Positions 9,588-19,783 of a stretch of 64,000 nucleotides of DNA are shown here, in pieces. Positions within the stretch are counted from its first letter, which is position 1, and each line of letters begins with the position of its first letter. Below the pieces are notes generated by a model that did no database searches, was not told where the DNA came from, and saw nothing but the letters and a program-made list of their open reading frames with translations. This DNA comes from Paracoccus shanxieyensis. Lineage in GTDB: Bacteria > Pseudomonadota > Alphaproteobacteria > Rhodobacterales > Rhodobacteraceae. Position numbers and translations under genes: made by a program. Location: NCBI RefSeq assembly GCF_009711265.1, contig NZ_WMII01000005.1:1-64000 (forward strand). Direction: 5' to 3'.

Positions 9588-10243
9588 CAGCGCACCCCGT
9601 CCAATCCGCGCGTCACCCGGCGTTCCAGCCGGCGCATGACAAATGAGATCACCGAGGACAGCACGAAATACAAAAGCAGGATGGTGACAAAGGGCAGCAG
9701 CGTGCTGCCGGTCTGCGAACGCACCACCTGCGCCTGAAACGTCATGTCCGACAGCGAGATCAGCGACACCACCGAGGTGGCCTTCATCAATTCGATGGCA
9801 TTGTTGCCGAAGGTCGGCAGCATCAGGGGCAGCGCCTGCGGCAGGATGACATGGCGCATGCGCTGAAACCGCGTCAGGTTGACGGCGGTGCAGGCCTCAT
9901 GCTGGTCGCGCGGCACCGACAGCACCGCGCCGCGCACCACCTCGGCACCATAAGCGCCGACGTTCAGCCCCAAGGCCATGACGCCCGCCTGCATCGGCGA
10001 AAGCTGGATCCCAGTCATCGGCAGCACGAAATAGATCCAGAACAGCTGCACGAAAATCGAGGTGCCGCGAAAGAATTCGATATAGCCGGTCGAAAGCCAG
10101 CGCAGCCATGCATGGCGCGACAGCCGCGCCAGCCCGGCGACAAAGGCCACCACCAGCGCCACGCTCGATCCCAGCAGCGTCAGCTTGACCGTGACCCATG
10201 CCCCCTGAAGGATGAGTGTCAGATATCCCGCCCAGTCGCCCAT
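9587..10243 (-). CDS. ehuC: Ectoine/hydroxyectoine ABC transporter permease EhuC
   Basis: A 218-residue permease paralogous to EhuD, with the family segment FFRGTSIFVQLFWIYF and the EAA-type loop TAVNLTRFQRMRHVILPQA. It forms the other half of the membrane channel for ectoine uptake. The start at MGDWAGYLTLILQG follows a strong intercistronic hairpin after ehuB, so permease output may be lower than binding-protein output. Confidence 0.9.
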   Translation of the reverse strand: MGDWAGYLTLILQGAWVTVKLTLLGSSVALVVAFVAGLARLSRHAWLRWLSTGYIEFFRGTSIFVQLFWIYFVLPMTGIQLSPMQAGVMALGLNVGAYGAEVVRGAVLSVPRDQHEACTAVNLTRFQRMRHVILPQALPLMLPTFGNNAIELMKATSVVSLISLSDMTFQAQVVRSQTGSTLLPFVTILLLYFVLSSVISFVMRRLERRVTRGLDGVR

Positions 10244-10274
10244 GCGCTGATGCCTTGCCTTTCAGATAAGGGGT

Positions 10275-10295
10275 GGGCGGGGTGCGGCCCCGCCC
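10275..10295 (-). promoter_or_regulatory. Intercistronic hairpin between ehuB and ehuC
   Basis: GGGCGGGG (10275-10282), loop TGCGG, CCCCGCCC (10288-10295): an eight-base all-GC stem just after the ehuB stop. Such hairpins after binding-protein genes usually protect the 3' end of the upstream message or reduce read-through into the permease genes. Confidence 0.65.
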
Positions 10296-10302
10296 GTTCA
10301 GG

Positions 10303-11121
10303 TCACTCGCCGCAGAGCTGTTCGCGCGAGGTGGACATGGCGGCGGCGGCCGAGAAGCCATAGGGCTCGATGATCTTGGCGAATTCGCCCGATTCCTTCA
10401 GCTTGGCCAGTTCCACGTCAAAGGCGTCGCGCAGCGCGGTGTCGTTCTTGTTGAAGGCCGCGCCGTCGCAATAGACCGGGGCGCCTTGCACCGGGGCAAA
10501 GACCTCGAGCGCAGTGCTGCCGGATTTCTTCAGCAGATCGTTCAGCGACAGCACCGGCAGCGAATAGGCGTCCAGCCGGCCGTCTTCCAGCATCTTCAGC
10601 CCCGATTGCGGATCGGGCACCACGATCAGCCGGTCACGCGGCACACCGGCGTCCAGCGCCAGCTTCTCCTCGGTGCCGCCGCCGGGCGCGCCCAGTTTCG
10701 CCGCCGGATCCGCCGCGATGTCGCCATAGGCCTGGAAGCCCTTGGGATTGCCCTTGGGCAGCAGCAGCGCCTCGGCATCGCACAGGATCGGCTGGGAATA
10801 GGCGACGGCGTTGCAGCGTTCCGGCTTCATGAACAGGCCCGCCGTGATGGCATCGACCCGGCCCGCCTGAAGGCTGGGGATCATCGCGCCATATTCGGCG
10901 ATCGAGGCTTCAAGATCCGTGATGCCCATGGCGGCAAAGACCGCGCGGGCCACATCCGGCGCAGCACCCGACACCTTGCCGTCCGAGGCGACGGCGGTAT
11001 AGGGCGGCTCGTTGCCGATGACGATGCGGACATAGCCCTGATCCTTCAGATCCTCCAGCTTGTCGGCCAAGGCGGGCAGCGGAGCCGCGAGGATCATCGC
11101 GGCAATCAGACATTTCTTCAT
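10303..11121 (-). CDS. ehuB: Ectoine/hydroxyectoine-binding periplasmic protein EhuB
   Basis: A solute-binding protein of the family 3 amino-acid type, 272 residues with a Sec signal peptide (MKKCLIAAMILAAPLPALAD, cleavage after the Ala-x-Ala region). It captures ectoines in the periplasm for EhuCD. Typical segments are VRIVIGNEPPYTA near the N-terminus and DAITAGLFMKPERC. Two ATG codons are adjacent (11124 and 11121). The second is six bases from AGGAG and is preferred. The gap to ehuA is short. The substrate is inferred from the operon. Confidence 0.88.
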   Translation of the reverse strand: MKKCLIAAMILAAPLPALADKLEDLKDQGYVRIVIGNEPPYTAVASDGKVSGAAPDVARAVFAAMGITDLEASIAEYGAMIPSLQAGRVDAITAGLFMKPERCNAVAYSQPILCDAEALLLPKGNPKGFQAYGDIAADPAAKLGAPGGGTEEKLALDAGVPRDRLIVVPDPQSGLKMLEDGRLDAYSLPVLSLNDLLKKSGSTALEVFAPVQGAPVYCDGAAFNKNDTALRDAFDVELAKLKESGEFAKIIEPYGFSAAAAMSTSREQLCGE

Positions 11122-11144
11122 CATTCTCTCCTGTTGGTGGGGCG

Positions 11145-11930
11145 TCACACGCGCTGTCCGGCGGCAACGATCTTGCGCAGGAAGGACTTCGTGCGGTCCT
11201 GTTTCGGCGCGGTGAAGATCTGGTCGGGCGGGCCCTGTTCGACGATGCGGCCCTTGTCGAAGAACAGCACGCGATCGGCGAAATCATGGGCAAAACCCAT
11301 TTCATGCGTGACCAGCAGCATGGTCATGTCGGTCTCATTGGCCAGACGCTTCATGACCTCCAGCACCTCCTCGACCAGTTCGGGGTCAAGGGCCGAGGTC
11401 ACTTCGTCAAACAGCATGATCTGCGGCTGCAAGGCCAAGGCGCGGGCGATGGCGACGCGCTGTTTCTGCCCGCCGGAAAGCTGGCTTGGCATGTAATCGG
11501 CCTTGTCGGCCAGACCCACCATATCCAGCAATTCGCGGGCGCGCTTTTCGGCGGCGGCACGGCTTTCGCCCTTGGTCAGCACCGGCGCAAGGGTGATGTT
11601 CTGCAGGACCGACTTGTGCGGGAACAGGTTGAAATGCTGGAATACCATGCCGATATGGCGGCGCATCTTGTGCAGATGCGCCTCATCTGCGGGCACCTCG
11701 GCGCCGCCCTTGGACATGTGATAAAGCGGCTCGCCGCAGACCTCGATGCGGCCGCCGGAAATGTCCTCCAGCGTCATCAGGATGCGCAGGATCGTGGTCT
11801 TGCCCGAGCCTGACGGCCCGATCAGCGCCAGCTTTTCGCCCTTCGCCACGTCGAAGTTCAGCCCGTCGATCACCCTCAGCGTGCCGAAGGATTTTTCAAG
11901 GTTCTGGATGCGGATGATCGGCTGGTCCAA
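11145..11930 (-). CDS. ehuA: Ectoine/hydroxyectoine ABC transporter ATP-binding protein EhuA
   Basis: A polar amino-acid type ABC ATPase, 261 residues. It shows Walker A GPSGSGKT (about 38-45), Q-loop [10 protein letters not shown], signature [16 protein letters not shown], Walker [12 protein letters not shown] and the H-loop in [11 protein letters not shown]. It has an insert after Walker A ([15 protein letters not shown]) that lengthens the protein compared with GlnQ. It is the first gene after enuR, and the AT-rich region in front of it is the likely operon promoter. Confidence 0.9.
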   Translation of the reverse strand: MDQPIIRIQNLEKSFGTLRVIDGLNFDVAKGEKLALIGPSGSGKTTILRILMTLEDISGGRIEVCGEPLYHMSKGGAEVPADEAHLHKMRRHIGMVFQHFNLFPHKSVLQNITLAPVLTKGESRAAAEKRARELLDMVGLADKADYMPSQLSGGQKQRVAIARALALQPQIMLFDEVTSALDPELVEEVLEVMKRLANETDMTMLLVTHEMGFAHDFADRVLFFDKGRIVEQGPPDQIFTAPKQDRTKSFLRKIVAAGQRV

Positions 11931-11969
11931 ACTGGCCCCCTTGTGCTGATAGGGGAAAATTTGCAGGAC

Positions 11970-12001
11970 AATTATATCAGGTCAATCAGAAAATAATATC
12001 A
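11970..12001 (-). promoter_or_regulatory. AT-rich region with a 22-bp-spaced direct repeat in front of ehuA
   Basis: AATTATATCA (11970-11979) and AATAATATCA (11992-12001) are near-identical and 22 bases apart, two helical turns. They lie 40-72 bases before the ehuA start, in the only AT-rich gap of the operon. Binding sites of MocR-type regulators are often direct repeats, so this is a reasonable candidate for EnuR control, possibly overlapping a promoter. Confidence 0.4.
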
Positions 12002-12028
12002 TAACAATTTATCCCGCGCGACTGCCTA

Positions 12029-13414
12029 TCAAACCAGCGGCAGCAGCGGTTCGGCGGTGCTGCGCAGGGTTTCGGCGACCAGTTTCAGCCCGTGCCGCAG
12101 ATCCTCGGCTGTCGTCGAACCCAGCGCGATTCGCACTGCGTCGCGGCGCTGGCGTTCGTCCAGCCGGAAGGCGCGGCCCGAGGCGACCGCCACGCCGCGT
12201 TGCCGGGCCTGAGCGACGAATTCATCCTCGTCCCGGCCCGGTGGCAGTTCCAGCCAGACATGCAGGCTTTGCGGATGCGCGTAAAACACCGTGCCGGCCA
12301 ACTCTTCGCGGGCGATGCGGTGGCGTTCGCGCAGCGCCTCGCGTTGCCACAGGATCAGCCGGTCCACCGTGCCATCGCCGATCCAGTGGCTCAGCAGTTC
12401 GACCATGGCGGGGGTCGCCATCCAGTTGGTGACCAGATGCCTGTTCGCGGTGACCGCCGCCAGCCGGGGCGGCGACACCAGCCACGCCACCCGCAGACCG
12501 GGCAGGTTCGACTTGGTAAAGCCGTTGATATGCAGCACCCGTTCGGGCGCCAGTGCCGCCAGCGGGGTGGGGCGATCCTCGATCAGCACGTTCAGCATGT
12601 CATTTTCGACGATCAGCAGATCGTGGCGGCGGGCGATCTCGACCAGCTCGACGCGGCGCTGCAGGCTGGTCACCAGCGCGCGCGGATTGATGGCCGAGGG
12701 CTGCATATACACGGCCCGCAGGCTGCCCTTTCGCGCCAGATGGTCCAAGGCTTCGGGGACGATGCCGTCATGGTCGATGGGCAATGGCTCAAGCTGCAGG
12801 CCAAGGTATTTGCACAGCGGCATCAGCAGGTGATGCGTCAGCCCCGCCGCTGCCAGCGTGCCGCCCGGCGGCACCGCGCTCATCACCGCGGTGGTGATGG
12901 CCGAGGTGGCGCCGTCGGTCAGGGTGATGCATTCGGGGGCCGTGTCGATGCCGCCGCGCCGCAGCCAGTCGGCCGCGACCCCGCGATGCTGCGGCAGCAC
13001 CGAGCTGGGGCGGAACGACAGCGCGGCGGGGCTGGTCAGGTTTTCGGCGACCCAATGCAGCCCGTCGCGGAAGGTCTCGACATGCATGCGCTCGGTCACC
13101 GGCTTCAGGATCGACAGATCGACCAGACCGCCCGCCCGCTCGGCCAGATAGGGCGGCGGTGCCTCGGCCCCCTGCGGCAGCACGAATGAGCCGCGCCCGA
13201 CTTCGCCCACCACCAGCCCGCGCCGGATCAGCTCTTCATAGGCGCGCGAGACGGTCTGCACCGACAGGCCCAGATCATCGGCCAGCCGCCGCTGCGGCGG
13301 CAGGCGCGTGCCGGCTGGGACCAGCCCGTTGCCGATGGCACGCGCGTAACTTTCGGCCAGCGACAGATAGGCCGGGCGGTGCAGGGTGGAGGGGTCGGGG
13401 CGCCAGATTGTCAT
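12029..13414 (-). CDS. enuR: MocR/GntR-type regulator of ectoine utilisation, EnuR
   Basis: A 461-residue MocR-type regulator with an N-terminal winged helix of the GntR family (ADDLGLSVQTVSRAYEELIR, about 45-64) joined to an aminotransferase-like domain. The PLP Lys is about 301 in HINGFTKSNLPGLRV. EnuR represses ectoine catabolism and senses pathway intermediates that react with PLP. The position directly upstream of ehuA, on the same strand, matches known ectoine clusters. No AsnC/Lrp-type gene, which accompanies many such clusters, is present here. Confidence 0.9.
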   Translation of the reverse strand: MTIWRPDPSTLHRPAYLSLAESYARAIGNGLVPAGTRLPPQRRLADDLGLSVQTVSRAYEELIRRGLVVGEVGRGSFVLPQGAEAPPPYLAERAGGLVDLSILKPVTERMHVETFRDGLHWVAENLTSPAALSFRPSSVLPQHRGVAADWLRRGGIDTAPECITLTDGATSAITTAVMSAVPPGGTLAAAGLTHHLLMPLCKYLGLQLEPLPIDHDGIVPEALDHLARKGSLRAVYMQPSAINPRALVTSLQRRVELVEIARRHDLLIVENDMLNVLIEDRPTPLAALAPERVLHINGFTKSNLPGLRVAWLVSPPRLAAVTANRHLVTNWMATPAMVELLSHWIGDGTVDRLILWQREALRERHRIAREELAGTVFYAHPQSLHVWLELPPGRDEDEFVAQARQRGVAVASGRAFRLDERQRRDAVRIALGSTTAEDLRHGLKLVAETLRSTAEPLLPLV

Positions 13415-13425
13415 GATTTGATGAT

Positions 13426-13486
13426 GCGGGCGGCGCGGGGAAATGACAAGAATGATCTGATTTCTGTTTGTGACCGCGCCGCCCGC
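13426..13486. promoter_or_regulatory. 13-bp perfect inverted repeat flanking the enuR promoter region
   Basis: GCGGGCGGCGCGG at 13426-13438 and its exact reverse complement CCGCGCCGCCCGC at 13474-13486 enclose 35 AT-richer bases between the YbhB-like gene stop and the enuR start. The arms could form a long-loop hairpin (end of the upstream message or enuR leader), or bracket an operator. Confidence 0.5.
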
Positions 13487-13491
13487 CTTGG

Positions 13492-14046
13492 TCAGCGGTT
13501 GTAAACGGCGGTCACGCTGGCTTTGCCGATCGTATTGGCCCCGATCATGAAGCCCGCCAGCGCGTTGCTGGCATCCGGCGGCAGATCAAGCGTCTGGACG
13601 CCTAGCGCATGAACGGTGAAGACATAGCGGTGCATCTCGCCGGGCGGCGGGCAGGCGCCGCCAAAGCCCGCCGTGCCATAGTCGTTCCGCAACTCGACCG
13701 ATCCCGCTGGCAGCTTGTCCGTCCCGCTGGCACCGGACGGCAGCTGCGACGCGGCTGCGGGGATGTTCACGATATTCCAGTGCCACCAGCCCGAACCCGT
13801 CGGCGCGTCGGGATCATAGGCGGTCACGGCAAAGCTTTTCGTGCCTTCGGGCGCATCCGCCCATGCCAGTTGCGGCGAGGTATTGCCGCCGTCGCAGCCG
13901 AACCCCTTGAAGACCTGCGCGGGCGCAAGCTGTGCGCCTTCTGCCACCGAGCTGCTTGACAGCCGGAAATTCTGGGCGGCGGCCGGTGACGCGATGATGC
14001 CAGCCGCAAACAGGCCAAGCAGCGTTTTCTGAAGAAGCAAGGTCAT
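13492..14046 (-). CDS. YbhB/YbcL family (Raf kinase inhibitor-like) exported protein
   Basis: A PEBP-fold protein of 184 residues with a Sec signal peptide (hydrophobic run LLGLFAAGIIASPAAAQ). The ligand-pocket motifs of the bacterial YbhB group are present: TSPQLAWADAPEGTKSFAV, YDPDAPTGSGWWHWN and FGGACPPPGEMHRYVF. The biochemical role of the family in bacteria is unknown. The start at MTLLLQKTL is chosen because it gives a normal signal peptide. A start 11 or 12 codons upstream (MRASSFTKG) is possible. It follows the AraC regulator gene by about 90 bases on the same strand and may be controlled by it. Confidence 0.8.
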   Translation of the reverse strand: MTLLLQKTLLGLFAAGIIASPAAAQNFRLSSSSVAEGAQLAPAQVFKGFGCDGGNTSPQLAWADAPEGTKSFAVTAYDPDAPTGSGWWHWNIVNIPAAASQLPSGASGTDKLPAGSVELRNDYGTAGFGGACPPPGEMHRYVFTVHALGVQTLDLPPDASNALAGFMIGANTIGKASVTAVYNR

Positions 14047-14134
14047 GATCCCTTTGGTGAATGACGATGCCCGCATCATAGGCGCCACGGTCTGTCCCGC
14101 TTCCGAGGCGCGATCAAAAACTATCGAAAAACGA

Positions 14135-14968
14135 TCATTCCGCCGTTGACCGGATCGCCGTTGACCGGATCGCCATCGGCCTGATCCCGAACCGCTTCCT
14201 GAACGCATCGGAAAAATGCGAGGGCGTCTGAAAGCCGCAATCCAAGGCAATTTGCGAGATCGGCGCACGGGTCGATTGCAGCAGCGCCAGCCCTGCCTCC
14301 AGCCGGGTATTGTGCAGGATCTTGGCAAAGCCATGTCCTGATTTCGCCAGCCAGCGCCGGAAGGTCGCCTCGCTCATGGCGAAGTGACGGGCGGCATCCA
14401 CGGCGCGCCAGGGCCGGGCCGGATCGGCCTCGATCAACCGGCGCAGGCGGGCAAGCGGCTGGTCATCGTCACGGGCCGGCAAGCGGACGCCGTGATGCCG
14501 CAGCCAGATCAGGGGCTCCAGCAGGCGGTGCCGGCGGATCGGCAGGGGCAGGGCTTCGCTGGCAAGCGTCTGCTGGATCAGCGCGAGGATCTGGTCGGGG
14601 CGGTGTGGCTCGGCGCGGACGATCTGAATCCCGGATGGCGCCGCGCCCGGTCCCTGATCGGCGAAAACCGCGTCGATCAGATCATGGGTGAAATACACGC
14701 CATCCGCCCGGTAATGCGCGTTCAGCAGCGGCCGGTTTTCCAGCGTCACCAGCGAGCCCGCCGGAAAGATGATAAGGTCGCCTTCCTCTGCGATCATTTC
14801 GCCGTTGACCGGGCAGACGACCCGCTTGGTCCCCGTCTGGATAAAACAAAGGAAGGTCAGCCGGATGAACAGATCCGCAAAGGTCGCCGCCGTCGCCTGC
14901 GTGATGGGCACGATCATGACCGCCGGTCCGGCATCGCCGTGGATCAGGGGGGTGTCGTGTGTCGTCAT
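14135..14968 (-). CDS. AraC-family transcriptional regulator
   Basis: A 277-residue regulator with an N-terminal cupin-like sensor region (EEGDLIIFPAGSLVTLENRP) and two C-terminal helix-turn-helix motifs: AARHFAMSEATFRRWLAKSG and the second, conserved one ending ALDCGFQTPSHFSDAFRKRF. The ligand is unknown. The extreme C-terminus contains a five-residue repeat (RSTAI, RSTAE) made by an exact 15-base tandem duplication at 14144-14173, just before the stop. The downstream YbhB-like gene is a possible target. Confidence 0.85.
   Translation of the reverse strand: MTTHDTPLIHGDAGPAVMIVPITQATAATFADLFIRLTFLCFIQTGTKRVVCPVNGEMIAEEGDLIIFPAGSLVTLENRPLLNAHYRADGVYFTHDLIDAVFADQGPGAAPSGIQIVRAEPHRPDQILALIQQTLASEALPLPIRRHRLLEPLIWLRHHGVRLPARDDDQPLARLRRLIEADPARPWRAVDAARHFAMSEATFRRWLAKSGHGFAKILHNTRLEAGLALLQSTRAPISQIALDCGFQTPSHFSDAFRKRFGIRPMAIRSTAIRSTAE
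14144..14173. repeat. 15-bp tandem duplication at the 3' end of the AraC-type gene
   Basis: CGTTGACCGGATCGC occurs twice head to tail (14144-14158 and 14159-14173), in frame, adding five residues to the protein tail. Confidence 0.9.
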
Positions 14969-15372
14969 GATCTTCCGAGGGTGGCTTGTCGCAGCGTGGT
15001 CAGGGTTTCGGTGTACTGCCGCTTACGGTTCATCGCGCGCGGCGGCACGATTGCCCCCTGTATCCCGCCGACCGTATCGCGGGCCAGTCGGGAAAGACCT
15101 GATACAGGCTGACTTTGCCAAGCTAGGTATCTGTGGCGGAATAGCATGGGCAGGACAGCATCGCGCTTGGCGACAAGACGGGGCATCGGGTTGTCCTGAC
15201 CGGACAGGCGGCGACACAGCGTCGCGATTGGACAGCTTGCGGCGCGAGTGACGCAAGCAACTTGGGCAAGCCGCTGTCAAAGTCTCAGCCTGCGTTCCAG
15301 GCTGATCAGCACCAGCGGAATGGCAAATGGCACCAACATTATCCGCAGAGCAGGAAGCACAGGGGGGGCGCG
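14969..15372. other. Intergenic stretch without a convincing gene
   Basis: About 400 bases between the AraC-type regulator and the small membrane protein gene. A minus-strand frame at 14965-15186 (73 codons) overlaps the regulator start, but its translation is rich in Arg and Leu with no recognisable domain and is probably chance. The regulator promoter should be in the part next to 14968. I see no strong hairpin or repeat. Confidence 0.4.
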
Positions 15373-15582
15373 ATGCACACTGCACTTGAACGGGCATATG
15401 ACCGCTTTGATGCGTGGTGGGTCAAACTGGTCCATGAGCGGTTCCCTGCATCGGCATGGCGAATGTTGGCCTTGCCCATCATGATACCGGTCACGCTGAT
15501 CGTTGCGATGCTTTTCGGGTTCGTTCTGATGATCCGTCGCGTCAGGCGATCAGCGGCAGCTGCAATGTCAAAGCGCGGCTGA
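15373..15582 (+). CDS. Small single-span membrane protein, function unknown
   Basis: A 69-residue protein starting MHTALERAYDRFDAWWVKL, with one strong membrane segment near residues 31-51 (MLALPIMIPVTLIVAMLFGF) followed by a basic, probably cytoplasmic tail (MIRRVRR). A purine-rich stretch (AGGGGGGG) lies five bases before the ATG. The frame is open further upstream, but that part looks non-coding. I do not recognise a family. The combination of Shine-Dalgarno sequence, amphipathic N-terminus and membrane span supports a real gene. Confidence 0.5.
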   Translation: MHTALERAYDRFDAWWVKLVHERFPASAWRMLALPIMIPVTLIVAMLFGFVLMIRRVRRSAAAAMSKRG

Positions 15583-15612
15583 GGGCACGCTTGCGGGCGC
15601 GCCTGCCGCCGC

Positions 15613-16455
15613 TCAGATCTTGCGCATCGCCTCGACCAGCATGCCGGCGACCGCGCGCACCGCTGGCGCGTGTTTCAGGTCGGCATGGATCACCATCCAT
15701 ACGGGCCGCGCCTCGGGCTGTTCGCGGGTCACGCGCACCAGATCCCTGCAGCCTTCCGCCATCACCCGCGGCAGCAGGGCGACGCCAAGGCCCGCTTTGG
15801 CGGCGGCGAACTGGCTGTGGAAATCCCCGGTCAGCAGATCAAGCGGGCGATCGGCGGCGAACTCTTCCAGCCAGCGTTGCTGCGGGACATGGCGCAATGT
15901 CTCGTCAAAGGCGACAAAGCGCCATTGCTGCGGCGGTAGTTTCGCGATGTCGGGCGTCGCGTACAGCGCGAATTCGACCGCGCCGATGCGCCGCACGATG
16001 TTCTGCCTTCCCTGCGGCTGGACCATCCTGACGGCCAGATCGGCCTGACCGCTGTCAAGCGAGGCGATCTGCGCATTGGCGGACAGCACGATCTGCAAAT
16101 CGGGATGATCGGCACGAAGAGGGCGCAGGGCGGGGATGATGACCTCGCTGACCAGAACGGGCGGCGCGGTCAGCCGCACGCGCCCGCTCAGCGTGCCCTG
16201 CGCGGCATGGGAAAAGCGTTCGATGCGCTGCGCGCCCAGTTCCATGTCCCGCGCGATGGCGGCGACCTGTTTTCCCGTCTCGGTCAGGGGGGTGGACCGC
16301 GCAAGACGCCGCACCAGCGTCTGGCCCAAGCTCTGTTCCAGCATGGAAATACGCCGCGACACCGTGGCATGGTTCACGCCAAGCGCCCGCGCCGCGCCAG
16401 CCAGTGAGCCTTCGCGGTCCAGCACTGCCAGCACATGCAGGTCGTCCCAGTTCAT
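15613..16455 (-). CDS. LysR-family transcriptional regulator
   Basis: A 280-residue LTTR. The N-terminal winged helix is MNWDDLHVLAVLDREGSLAG then ARALGVNHATVSRRISMLEQ, and the C-terminal part is a LysR substrate-binding domain with hydrophobic strands such as VRLTAPPVLVSEVIIPAL. It belongs to the branch whose regulators commonly control a divergent oxidoreductase. It is transcribed away from the aldo/keto reductase at 16551, with only 95 bases between the starts, so that gene is the probable target. Confidence 0.88.
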   Translation of the reverse strand: MNWDDLHVLAVLDREGSLAGAARALGVNHATVSRRISMLEQSLGQTLVRRLARSTPLTETGKQVAAIARDMELGAQRIERFSHAAQGTLSGRVRLTAPPVLVSEVIIPALRPLRADHPDLQIVLSANAQIASLDSGQADLAVRMVQPQGRQNIVRRIGAVEFALYATPDIAKLPPQQWRFVAFDETLRHVPQQRWLEEFAADRPLDLLTGDFHSQFAAAKAGLGVALLPRVMAEGCRDLVRVTREQPEARPVWMVIHADLKHAPAVRAVAGMLVEAMRKI

Positions 16456-16480
16456 CTGATCGTTATCGCACAGATGGCGT

Positions 16481-16503
16481 GCATGGTCATGCAGTTTTCA
16501 TGC
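16481..16503. promoter_or_regulatory. Palindromic CATGC repeats between the divergent LysR and aldo/keto reductase genes
   Basis: GCATG (16481-16485) faces CATGC at 16488-16492 and again at 16499-16503, giving overlapping short and long inverted repeats in the shared promoter region. This fits an LTTR operator in size and place, but nothing else supports it. Confidence 0.4.
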
Positions 16504-16550
16504 GACCGCGCAGCTGCAAGAAAGCATCTGCCGCAAAACAGGAAGCACCG

Positions 16551-17534
16551 ATGATGATCCCCGCATTGCCGCTTGGCACCGATGTTCCTGACCTGCCCGC
16601 GCTTGGGCTTGGCTGCATGGGCATGTCGGAATTCTATGGCGACACCGACGACACCCAATCGCTGAGCGTTCTGGCCCGCGCCTATGATCTGGGCGTGCGG
16701 ATGTTCGACACCGCCGACATGTATGGCAACGGTCATAATGAGGAACTGCTGGCGCGGTTTCTGAAACAGGGCCGCCCGGATGCGGTCATCGCCACCAAGT
16801 TCGGCATCCGCAAGGCTGCGGGTGAATATGCCCGCAGCATCGACAACAGCCCGGACTATATCCGGCAGGCCTGTGACGCGTCGCTGCGGCGTCTGGGGGG
16901 TGAGCAGATCGGTCTGTACTACGTCCACCGCGCCGAGACCGGGCGGCCGATCGAGGACACGATGCAGGTGCTGGCCGGACTGGTGCAGGCGGGCAAGATC
17001 GCGCGGATCGGCCTCAGCGAGGTCTCGGCCGCAACCCTGCGCCGGGCCCATGCGGTCCATCCCGTGGCGGCGGTGCAAAGCGAATATTCCCTGACCACCC
17101 GCGACATGGAGGCCGATATCTTGCCGGCCTGCCGCGAACTGGGCACGGCCTTTGTCGCCTACAGTCCGCTGGGGCGTGGCTTGCTGTCCGGCACGCTGGA
17201 TCGCGAAAGCCTTGCCCCGAACGATTTTCGTCGCAACGCGCCGCGTTTCGGTGCGGAGGCGCTGCAGGCCAATACGGCGCGTCTGGACACCCTGCGCAGC
17301 ATTGCCGACCTGCGCGAGGCGACGCCATCGCAAGTGGCCCTTGCCTGGGTGTTGGCCATGGGGGTGTTCGCGATCCCCGGCACCAAGCGGCTGAGCTATC
17401 TGGAACAGAATATCGCTGCCGCAAGCCTGAAGCTGTCCGCCGATGACATCGCCAGATTGAACCAGGCCTATGCGCCGGGCAGCTTTACAGGCGAACGCTA
17501 TACCGCCGAGGGCATGAAGGGCGTGAACGGCTGA
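16551..17534 (+). CDS. Aldo/keto reductase
   Basis: A 327-residue NADPH-dependent aldo/keto reductase of the YajO/IolS-like group. The catalytic tetrad is readable: Asp and Tyr in MFDTADMYGNGHNEELL, Lys in IATKFGIR and His in LYYVHRAETGRPIEDT. The NADP-binding tail IPGTKRLSYLEQNIAAA is also present. The start at MMIPALPLG follows AGGAAG by about five bases. The physiological substrate is unknown, and the divergent LysR gene probably regulates it. Confidence 0.88.
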   Translation: MMIPALPLGTDVPDLPALGLGCMGMSEFYGDTDDTQSLSVLARAYDLGVRMFDTADMYGNGHNEELLARFLKQGRPDAVIATKFGIRKAAGEYARSIDNSPDYIRQACDASLRRLGGEQIGLYYVHRAETGRPIEDTMQVLAGLVQAGKIARIGLSEVSAATLRRAHAVHPVAAVQSEYSLTTRDMEADILPACRELGTAFVAYSPLGRGLLSGTLDRESLAPNDFRRNAPRFGAEALQANTARLDTLRSIADLREATPSQVALAWVLAMGVFAIPGTKRLSYLEQNIAAASLKLSADDIARLNQAYAPGSFTGERYTAEGMKGVNG

Positions 17535-17634
17535 ACGCCCGTGGCATGGCCCCGTATGCAGGCCGGTCTGATCGGCTGCCAGCAGACCAGCCGCATCGCG
17601 CGGCGGTCAAATGGTGACGCCGGATGGCGCCAAG

Positions 17635-17664
17635 GGGGGCCAGCCCGTTCACAGGCTGGCCCCC
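17635..17664. terminator. Strong terminator hairpin between the aldo/keto reductase gene and thiC
   Basis: GGGGGCCAGCC (17635-17645), an eight-base loop, GGCTGGCCCCC (17654-17664): an 11-base perfect stem in the gap between two convergent genes, five bases past the thiC stop. It probably serves both strands. Confidence 0.8.
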
Positions 17665-17669
17665 AATCC

Positions 17670-19682
<2,013 letters not shown>

Positions 19683-19783
19683 AGGATGTGAAATTGACCG
19701 GCTGCGTGCGGGCTGTCAATGCGGATGCCGCAGCCGCAGCCGCAGCCACAGCCAAGGCCACGGCGGCGCGGTGATGGATCAGG

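Noticed and set aside
14965..15186. A 73-codon minus-strand frame overlapping the AraC-type start
   Set aside because: No domain, no ribosome site and arginine-rich composition. It lies where the regulator promoter should be.
19715..19765. GCAGCC-rich short repeat near the end of the CDF gene as a CRISPR or tandem array
   Set aside because: Only a few irregular hexamers, which is low-complexity GC-rich sequence.
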